Positions 56,396-64,000 of a stretch of DNA of 64,000 nt are shown piece by piece. The first letter of the stretch is position 1; every line of letters begins with the position of its first letter. The notes under the pieces were generated by a model, which worked only from the letters and a program-made list of their open reading frames with translations, was not told the DNA's origin and did not search any database. Made by a program: the position numbers and the translations under genes. This stretch comes from Trichosanthes cucumerina (lineage: Eukaryota > Streptophyta > Magnoliopsida > Cucurbitales > Cucurbitaceae). The DNA is taken from positions 12,655,898 to 12,719,897 of the forward strand of contig CM071844.1 of the NCBI GenBank assembly GCA_036507285.1. Reading direction: 5' to 3'.

Positions 56396-58560
56396 TTAGT
56401 ATATAAAGAACATGATGTACCCATTGCAAAGGGGAGCCAAATTTGATAGATTTTAGACCTAATTTTGAAATACTCACTCTAAAAGGAGAAGAAGAGCATT
56501 CCTTGGGGGCCAAAACGTGAGTGGAGACCTAAGATCGTGACGAGAGCTCGAGAACGAGGGATCGACATCGACACCTACGAGTTTTATTTCTCTTTCTTTT
56601 AGTTGTAGCTTAGTTTATAGACTCTTCTATGGGATTAACATGTTTTCATGGTGATTATGAGTAACTAATTTCCATAGTTAGGGGATTGATTAACTTGTTA
56701 TGAACTTGTGTTAGTTATTGTATTAAACTTATGTTTGTGTTGCTTTATTTTTGGCAATTCTTCCTTAAATGCTTTCTTTTATGTGACCTAGTTTAGCATG
56801 ATTTGTTGGTTTAAGTTGATTTCGAAAGAATAGACTTAGATTAGAGCATAGTTGCCAAGACCCTTAGTAAATCTGGGTACGAAAGTGATTTGGATTTTTT
56901 TAGAAATGTTTTAAGAACTAGTTTAATGCTATGCATGTTTTTAAAAGTCATGCATGCTTTTAAATTCATAAGGTAACTTTAGGATTTATCGTTGTGCATG
57001 AGAATCATTTGAGGTCGAGAGAGTTCTTTTGAATGTCTTTAACTTCTTGTTTATAATCTCACAACCATAGTCAATTGCATGTGTTAACTAATGAATTAAC
57101 TTGTGAAATCAATCCCCCTAACAATTCTATCTTATTCGTGTCTTCACTTGTATATCTATCTTTTTATCTTTATTTTCACCTTATTTTCTAATCTTTGTTG
57201 CTTTAGATAAAATTAAGAATTAGTATCTTAGTAATTGATTGATCTAGAAAACCATTCCCGAGGATGATACTCTAAACTCAAATCACTATATTAAAACTTG
57301 GCCCATACACTTGTGATATTGCAATATTATTTTACGCATCATACCACCTATAAAAAGATGACGTTTTCATGGGTTTTCTAACCAAGAAGTTTTTGGACAT
57401 CAACAATTTTCTTTCTTTTTCTTTCTTTTTCTAGCACTTTTTTTCATCTTTTAGTCATGTAATCTCCACGGTTTGGTCCTTCCTTTATGAAAATATTGGA
57501 GGTGAAGATCCATAACTTTCATGTGAATTTTTGGAATCGATCAACATGGGAGTTTTTAGGGTTTATCTTCTAGTTGTTGTTTTACTTTTCTAGTTTGTTG
57601 CTATTACATTTTTCCTTATTTTTTTACACATTGTATTCCATGAAAACTACTATATTCAAGTCTCCTTCTCATGGATTACTATGATTAATTTCCGTTATTT
57701 GAATAAAAGGGAAGGAATCTGAGAGTTACTTCTCTCGCAAGCTCTTGTTATCATTCATTGTCTCTTTATCATTTCTTTTTATCTTTCTGTTATTATATTT
57801 CTTCTAAATTTCCACCAAGAAAAAATTATGTTTTCCCTTATTTAAATCATGAGCTAAATCCTCTTTACGAGTTCAAGTTGTGAATGCCCTAGAAAGAGAG
57901 ATGCCAAACTTAAAGTAGGAAAGTAATTGTGTTGGCAACTAATTCTAAGTTTGTTTTATTGAATGTAATTTGGGTAAACCTAGTCGATCACTAGGATTTA
58001 CTCAACAAGCTAGAACTTAATACTTAAAAGGTTAAGGGAAAGAGAATCTCATAAAAACAATGGAGGAAAGAACTTAAACATAAGATCTCAAACTTCGACC
58101 CTAGACATAGGGCGAGACTCTAAGACCCGTAGGGGTGTGCATCGAATTATATAAGCTCAATTAGCCATAGACATATAGGTTTAATTGCTTAGTCTCTTAA
58201 AGGCTTTGGGAGCAAAACCGAATAGGAGTTGAATCCAGTTTACTTAGGTTTACAATTTTTGTCACAATTGCTACTGCATTTTCGGCAGCATTTTCTCCAA
58301 AAGGACAAAAACAAGTTGAATTCTTTTTTTAATAATTGTTTTTCCTTAATTTCCAGTAGCATAGATATCATTCCAAATACTTTTACAAAATTTATTCCCC
58401 AATTGCATTATTGTAAGCGTATTTTGTCTTCCAAATAAGTTTTGTTAAAATCTGTTCTCGTGGATTTGATACACTGGAATACTTCCAATTTTATATCGTG
58501 CACTTGCATGTCACGTAGCGATCAATCTTGTGGTATCTCAGTGACACTTCTTTTCTCATG
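56396..58560 (+). mobile_element. Probable decayed Ty3/gypsy LTR sequence
   Basis: Two stretches resemble the tails of Tat/Athila-type LTRs: CCATTCCCGAGGATGATACT at about 57252, and GTTCTCGTGGATTTGATACA at about 58455 with a GTGCACTTGCATGTCACG follow-on. No primer site, gag or pol was recognised and the borders are unknown. Confidence 0.35.
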
Positions 58561-58823
58561 GACTTTTGTTTAAACTTGGCTTGTTGTCCCTTCAGTCCTA
58601 TTGTGGTGTTGATTGGATAGGAGGTCTACGACAGGCTTTGTATTTTTTCTTGTCTCCAATCTTTTTTCCTTGTCTGCCAAGAAAAAATCAATTATTTCTC
58701 ACTGTCTACTTAGGCTGAATACGATTTTTTTCTAATACTATTTACGAAATTTTCTCACTTCATCTGTTTCTTTGTGATCTACATGTTTTCCTCCATGATC
58801 CTCTTATTCTATGGTGTGACAAT
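58561..58823. other. Unassigned DNA
   Basis: Nothing recognisable between the gypsy-like tail and the next solo LTR. Confidence 0.4.
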
Positions 58824-60979
58824 TGTTGGGATTTATGCCCTAAAACCTTGTAATTAATGTTTTATTTAATATTTAATTATTTTATTTGAATATAATATTA
58901 TCCATTATATGAAAAAATTCAATTAGGTTATTATTGTAATATGGAACAATATGTGGTTGACATAACAAATGATTATGTTCAAGAAATAACCTAAAAAGTA
59001 GTAGTATATGAATAAAATTGGGTGCCTTATATTAATATGAACCACTTTGTAAAAGTTATAATCCAAATCATTCATGTGAAGACATATGAGTGGGGTATCT
59101 TATACAATGAATTTGTATAAGACTGGATCACGAAATACTTAATCTCTCTTTGTAAATTCGTTAATTGAGAAGAATAATATTTCATCAAGATGATCATATG
59201 CAATTCGATCTTAATCCTGAGTAAGTTACGAACTCTTGCATGTGAGAGCTTGCCCTTTAATTTGTTTGCATGGGTGAGAGCGGCTTTGGTAGAAGATTCA
59301 ATATGCCTACCATTTTGGAGACTTGACCAAATAGGGAGCTTGGAACATAATCTCACAAAATGGAATTCACTATTTCTTATATAGGGTAACTAGATGAGTA
59401 GTTCCCTTAAATGCTTATTTCAAGACTTGAACAATGAGACCCCACCCTCTCACTAGCCCGAGAGAGACTTAGTTTATGGTTGGATCATAAACAAATTGTT
59501 CATAAGAGACTTAAGGTGCATGATGTAATTATAAGGGTAAAACAGACTTTTGACCCGACTGTAATCACGAACAATTCGTAAAAGATCAACTTGCATGTAG
59601 TGATTATATCACAGTGCATAAGAGTGCAACTCTAGGTCTATAGTGGATGGCCCTAGAGTTAATGAATACAAATTTATTAATTAAAGAGTTTAGGGCCTGT
59701 TTGGTTAGCAATCCGAATTGTCTGCTTTTATGTTTCGATTCACCGAATTCAAAGAATACGCGCGTATGTGCGTGAGTGTGTTTGAAAACTGCTTTTGGAT
59801 TCTGTGATCCAAATAGTAGAAATTACAAAACAACATTTTTATGTTTTCATTGTATCCAGATTCTCGAATTTGAAATTTTAAAATGCGAATTATATTAAAC
59901 AAAGATAAATATCTTAGTAAATATAGTATTTCATGTTTATAAACTTAATTTAATTTTGTTAAATTAAAATAGCTATAATATAATATATAATATATTATAA
60001 AATATAAAATATTATATTATATTATAAAATAATAATAATATAAAATTTATAAAAATAACATGTTCATAAATTAATTAATAATGTCTTATATTCAACCTAA
60101 TATTTAGTTTTGGAATTACAACTAATTTTATGATATAAATATATTATAGAACACACTTTAAACTACTGTTTAAAATGGAATCAAATTTCTAAATCACTAC
60201 CAAACACATATCTGAAAACATGAAATACAACTCTGTTTTCATTGAATCCCTTGTTTTCAAATTTACTTTTTGGATTACAACCAAATGAGCCCTTAGTTAC
60301 TTGTAGCATTGGAGTTTATACTCTATATGTCCATAAGGTCCCTTTGTTAGCTCATATGAATAAATAGGAATCAATTTAATTTAAAGAAAAATTTGTAAAT
60401 GTTCAAATTAATTTTAATTTAGATATATTAAATATCAAAGAGGAAAATGTATTTATTGTATTTGATACATTAAATATTAAAACCATTAATATATTAAGAC
60501 ACGTTAAAGAAAAGATATTTATTGATGAAATAAATGTCGTATGAAAATTTAAAAATATTTGAATATGATTCAAATTTGCTAGATAAATATATTTTAATAT
60601 ATTAGATATTAAAATATATTATTTAATTATTTTCCTTAAGCCACGATAAATATGACCCCTGGGTGAGCCATTAGTGATATTTGACTCATAAGAACACATC
60701 TCCTCATCAATAGAAAATTAGAGAATTCTTTCTAGACATTTTCCTCTCCAATCCCTTGGGGACTTTCTTTCAAGAGACTCTCAAAAGCCTTGGTCATTTG
60801 TCTTCTGTTTGAGCCATAGCCATGAAGATTTTGTAGAGGAAATAAAGACCCACCAAAAAATATTTTCATATTATTTTCAAGGTATGATTTATACTTAACC
60901 CTTGTTTTTATGTTTAATTCGAAATAAATCAAAGATAATCCAATACTTTCGTTGTGGAGTAAAGAGTTCGTTCTCTTCA
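58824..60979 (+). mobile_element. Solo LTR, TGTTGGGA family, TSD ACAAT/ATAAT, with nested MITE
   Basis: It begins TGTTGGGATTTATGCCC and ends GTTCTCTTCA. The flanks ACAAT (58819-58823) and ATAAT (60980-60984) differ by one base. Without the 600-bp MITE and its duplication the LTR is about 1.55 kb. Closest to the old copy at 50465-53317. Confidence 0.82.
59693..60292. mobile_element. 600-bp PIF/Harbinger-like MITE (family 2), TSD TTA
   Basis: The left end is GGGCCTGTTTGGTTAGCAAT and the right end ATTACAACCAAATGAGCCC. TTA flanks both ends (59690-59692 and 60293-60295). Same family as the intron 5 element at 40927-41514 but in opposite orientation. No transposase ORF. Confidence 0.85.
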
Positions 60980-60999
60980 ATAATATCTCGACTTTTTTC

Positions 61000-61230
61000 T
61001 TGGCGAATAATCTTATCTTTCATGCTCGTACTAAGCACATTGAGAATGATTATAAATTTATCCGCAAGAAATTAAGTGGTTCACAAATATGTGGTTGTTG
61101 GCTTTGTCTTCTCTAAAGACCAAGTTGCATATCTATTCACTAAGGCATATCTTTTCATTTATTTCAACTCTATACAAACAAACTCATGACCGCTCAACCA
61201 TCATGTGTTTGAGGGGGAGTGTATTCAAAG
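61000..61230 (+). pseudogene. Ty1/copia RNase H end fragment with polypurine tract
   Basis: The frame reads NLIFHARTKHIENDYKFIRK, the highly conserved copia RNase H motif (HARTKHIE-DYHF-R). A FSKDQVAYLFTKA segment follows (cf. DQ-AD-FTKAL), then a GAGGGGGAGTGT polypurine tract at about 61211-61222. That tract normally precedes the 3' LTR; here the sequence soon changes to GC-rich gypsy-like leader. Confidence 0.8.
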
Positions 61231-61276
61231 TTATATTGTTGTATTAAATTTATGTTTTTCTATTTTGTAAATTGTG

Positions 61277-62830
61277 TGATGTAAATCGCACCGACGCGGT
61301 TGAAGCGGGCCGAGCCTTGCGCCGCCATCGCTCGTGAACTCGAGTTGTCCACCCGCACTTCTAGCTTCATCGGCCACTCACGCCGGCGAAGGAAAACACG
61401 CAGCGCATTTAACGCCGATCCGCAAGCCGCCGTCTTCACCGTTACGCCGCCGACCACGCACGCCCAAATTACCGCCGTCCGGTGTTCCTCAGACTCCTCA
61501 CGGCAGTTTACAAATCCCTGCCGCCGAAAGCCGCGGTTGCTGCTCGTGAGCCTGCTTCACCGATCGTCGTCGCGTGCGACCACGATCACGCGCCGCCCGC
61601 CGCGCGCCCAATGTCGCAGACGCCGCCAGGATGTTCACGCCGACTTTCCGATTGCGCCATCGATTGATTGATCGGCACCGCCGACAGACCACGCCGACCA
61701 AAGAACCATTCAATAGCTTCAAGTTCATCCGGTGAGCAATCGATTTAAGTTTCATGCTAAGTTGAAATTGTGCGACCTATCGCTTGATTAAACGCTTGAT
61801 TGAGAACTTAGGTTACGGGTTCGAACACATTCTTGTAGGAAACAAACTTGGAGCGGAATTGGAGGTTGATCGTCAAAACGGACTAAGGGATAGTGGGTTT
61901 TTTTTATTGAGCTTGAGGTTTCTCTACTAAAAGAAGAGTAGCAGGGAATTCGATTAGGTTTTGGAGCAAAATCAAAGCTCGAGGTAAGGGACCTTGTCTT
62001 AGAACTTTTAATGGGATCAATGAAAATGATTTTCATGATTTCATGCAAATTAGTTTATATTCTTCATATGAAAATATACTGATATTATCATGAGAATACT
62101 TAATATTTTATGTGCAAATATTTCGATGCATCATGTGGAAATAAACCATTATTTTATGTGAGATTATGCTCGTATACTATGTAAAAGTATTCCATTATTT
62201 TATGTGAGATTATGACAAGAATTTGCATGAGAATATTTCATGTTGTCTTACAAAAATATGATTTTCAAACCGTCATGAGAAAAGTATGATTGGCATATCG
62301 ATGATGATGTTTGTGATATGGGCGCTAGTATTATGTGAATGAGGGACCTCATGCATGTTTTGTATGCCACGAAATGAATTAATGAATAGTGTGGACACAT
62401 CGGTATCCCGAGATCATTATGTGCATGGCCAAACATGCAATAGAGACCCCATGGGTCAAGGTGCAGTGGTCCGTGAGGACTCAAAACGAAATGACTCGTG
62501 ATGACCATCGGCCCCACAATTAAATAAGCAATCATGGATTAAAGACCTGACAATTAAATAAGCAGTCATGGATTAAAGACCTGACAATTAAATAAGCAGT
62601 CATGGATTAAAGACTCGATAATTAATTAAGTAGTCATGGATTAAAGACTGACCATACACAAATGAGAAAGCGAATATGGATTAAAGACTCGATAATACAC
62701 AATTAAAAGGAAGTCATGGATTAAAGACTGACAATAAGAGAAAGTTTTAGGTCCCGTATATGTATGTTACGAATGAGTTTAAAGGTCATGATTGTATGTT
62801 TCAATTCTCCTATAAATTCATGCATGTGTA
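61277..62830 (+). repeat. Ty3/gypsy LTR fragment resembling LTR B
   Basis: A GC-rich leader (61285-61740) full of GCCGCC/CGCCGCC is followed by AT-rich sequence with GAGACCCCATGGGTCAA and GTCCGTGAGGACTC. LTR B at 11611-11650 has GAGACCCTATGGGTCAA and GTCTGTGAGGGACTC. Both ends are unclear. ORFs in the leader are composition artefacts. Confidence 0.55.
62516..62735 (+). repeat. 34-bp minisatellite in the gypsy LTR fragment
   Basis: CATGGATTAAAGAC recurs at 62533, 62567, 62601 and 62635, an exact 34-bp period. Looser units continue at about 62675 and 62715 with 40-bp spacing. The unit also carries GACAATTAAATAAGCAGT. Confidence 0.85.
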
Positions 62831-63171
62831 GTAGGTCCTACTTATAAATAAGCTACTCGTACATTCAAGAGAAATATGAAAGTACAGATCTACATCTCTA
62901 AAACCTTCTAATTTATCTATTTATATAAGGTTAGATTACAATTAAGTTTGGTTCTGACTTTTTATATTTATGTCTATATAGTTTTGAAAGAAATTTATGG
63001 AAAGAAAATGTTAAAACAAGTTACAATTTAAAAAGTAGAGTTTATCGTTCGGTTGGGTTTCAGTGAGTTTACCCCATCACTAAGTTTACAAACAAGAATA
63101 CAATTTTTTTTTTTTTTAAAAAAAATCATGTTGCAAGATGTAAATGACTAGATAGAAAAACTCGCTCAACA

Positions 63172-63265
63172 ATAGAATAACTCAACTGACATTAAGTATG
63201 ATTCATGACCAAAAGCTCATAGGTTCAAATCTCACATCCCAAATTGTTGATGTACTAAAAAAAAA
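63172..63265 (+). mobile_element. tRNA-derived SINE
   Basis: CTCAACTGACATTAAG, then GGTTCAAATCTC (B box, about 63232) and GTTGATGTACTAAAAAAAAA, match the SINE at 30948 in order and spacing. The target duplication is not clear. Confidence 0.75.
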
Positions 63266-63761
63266 GAAACTCAAGGGGAAATTGCAATTTTTGACCCTTT
63301 TTAAGTTTATATTTGGATTTTTGACCCCAATTTCAAATTCTGAATTTTTTGGACCCCTGAACACATGAAATTACCATTTTGCCCTTACTGAAAAAAAAAA
63401 GTCCCTTCATTTTCCCGTTCGTTTCCCTTTCATTTTGCGTTAATTACCATTTTCTCGTTCGTTTCACTCTCTGAAGTTTGGTGTTAATTATCTGTTAATT
63501 ATCTGTGGATTTCGACACAACAAGTACGTATTTTGAAGTTTATTCTTTATTTAAGTGGTTTGGAATGTTAGATTTTAGGTTTTTTTTTGCTTTAATACAT
63601 GAATCCTTTAGTTTAGTTGTTTTTCAAGTTATTTTTTGGCCAGAAATGTTGCATTCATATTGTCGTCACGTTCTGTCTATGCAGGAATTGTAAATTTTGA
63701 GTTTTTCTCGTTTTCTGGAATCGTAGTTTTCGATTTCGAAGAAGAATCCCGGTCGGGATTC

Positions 63762-63962
63762 ATGAATTCAGACCGAGATTCATCTCCGAGTGAATTCCCG
63801 ATAGTCGATATTCACCGGGACACCGAGAAACCAACTAATGGGAATACACACCGAGAACTAGAACGACCAGGGAATTTTGTCCAATCGGGAAAAGATTCCT
63901 CACTGGAAAATTTATCAGTTTTGAAATGTTTGTCGTTTTTGAAAATTTTTAAATATATATAG
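63762..63962 (+). CDS. Possible N-terminal coding piece at window edge, unrecognised
   Basis: The ATG at 63762 opens a 66-codon hydrophilic frame (MNSDRDSSPSEFPIVDIHRD, then Glu/Arg/Asn-rich) that ends at a TAG just after 63959. GC content rises over the frame relative to its surroundings, and a T-rich leader precedes it. An ATGGAAGTAGTTGAG follows at about 63969 and runs off the window. It could be the first exon of a gene or of a transposase-type protein. No domain is recognised. Confidence 0.3.
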   Translation: MNSDRDSSPSEFPIVDIHRDTEKPTNGNTHRELERPGNFVQSGKDSSLENLSVLKCLSFLKIFKYI

Positions 63963-64000
63963 GTTGCAATGGAAGTAGTTGAGAAAATTCCTCCAGCCGA

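Noticed and set aside
61300..61671. 123-codon Arg/Ser/Thr-rich frame
   Set aside because: GC-rich leader of a gypsy LTR fragment; composition artefact with overlapping frames on both strands.
62516..62735. CRISPR-like array
   Set aside because: Units are contiguous 34-bp tandem repeats without distinct spacers, in a plant LTR.

Overview
The window is non-coding-rich, AT-rich plant nuclear DNA, from a dicot. It holds one clearly functional protein gene with plant GT-AG introns, many LTR retrotransposon remnants, a plant L1-type LINE, tRNA-derived SINEs, TRIMs, and a large family of fold-back MITEs. The MITE and LTR families look like those I associate with Cucurbitaceae. That is recollection, not proof.

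The one confident gene is a bHLH transcription factor of the Arabidopsis bHLH128/FBH type (33282-41769, + strand). It has six exons that join in frame to 363 codons. Its introns carry a SINE, two TRIM families, several MITEs and a 588-bp PIF/Harbinger-like MITE, and none of these disturbs the reading frame.

Layout. 1-3150: tandem duplications and one hAT-like MITE with an 8-bp target duplication. 3184-13607: a nested Ty3/gypsy composite, flanked by GAAAC and inserted into a SINE. Its 5' LTR contains a solo LTR of another family, its gag is broken, and its 3' LTR is fused to a second gypsy LTR. 13.6-17.7 kb: mostly unassigned DNA with a decayed TRIM, two MITEs and a 39-bp minisatellite. 17.7-22.4 kb: a decayed LINE (ORF1, endonuclease, RT, RNase H). 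23.2-27 kb: a decayed gypsy remnant carrying a 5S-containing, Cassandra-like LTR. 27-33 kb: MITE nests, a SINE with a 15-bp target duplication, and a second Cassandra-like solo LTR with TSD TATGT. 33.0-42 kb: the bHLH gene. 42-50 kb: MITE nests, one split by a solo LTR. 50-61 kb: further solo LTRs of one family (one nested inside an older copy), copia pol fragments, and an array of GCGTTGCAACGC-like motifs. 61-64 kb: a gypsy LTR fragment with a 34-bp minisatellite, a SINE, and a possible first exon running off the right edge.

The members of the TGTTGGGA LTR family here are solo LTRs or fragments. Most still have recognisable 5-bp target duplications, so LTR-LTR recombination appears to have removed their internal regions. 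I found no gene cluster, CRISPR array, tRNA gene or new multi-gene system. The interest lies in the nesting history and in how densely the bHLH gene is invaded.
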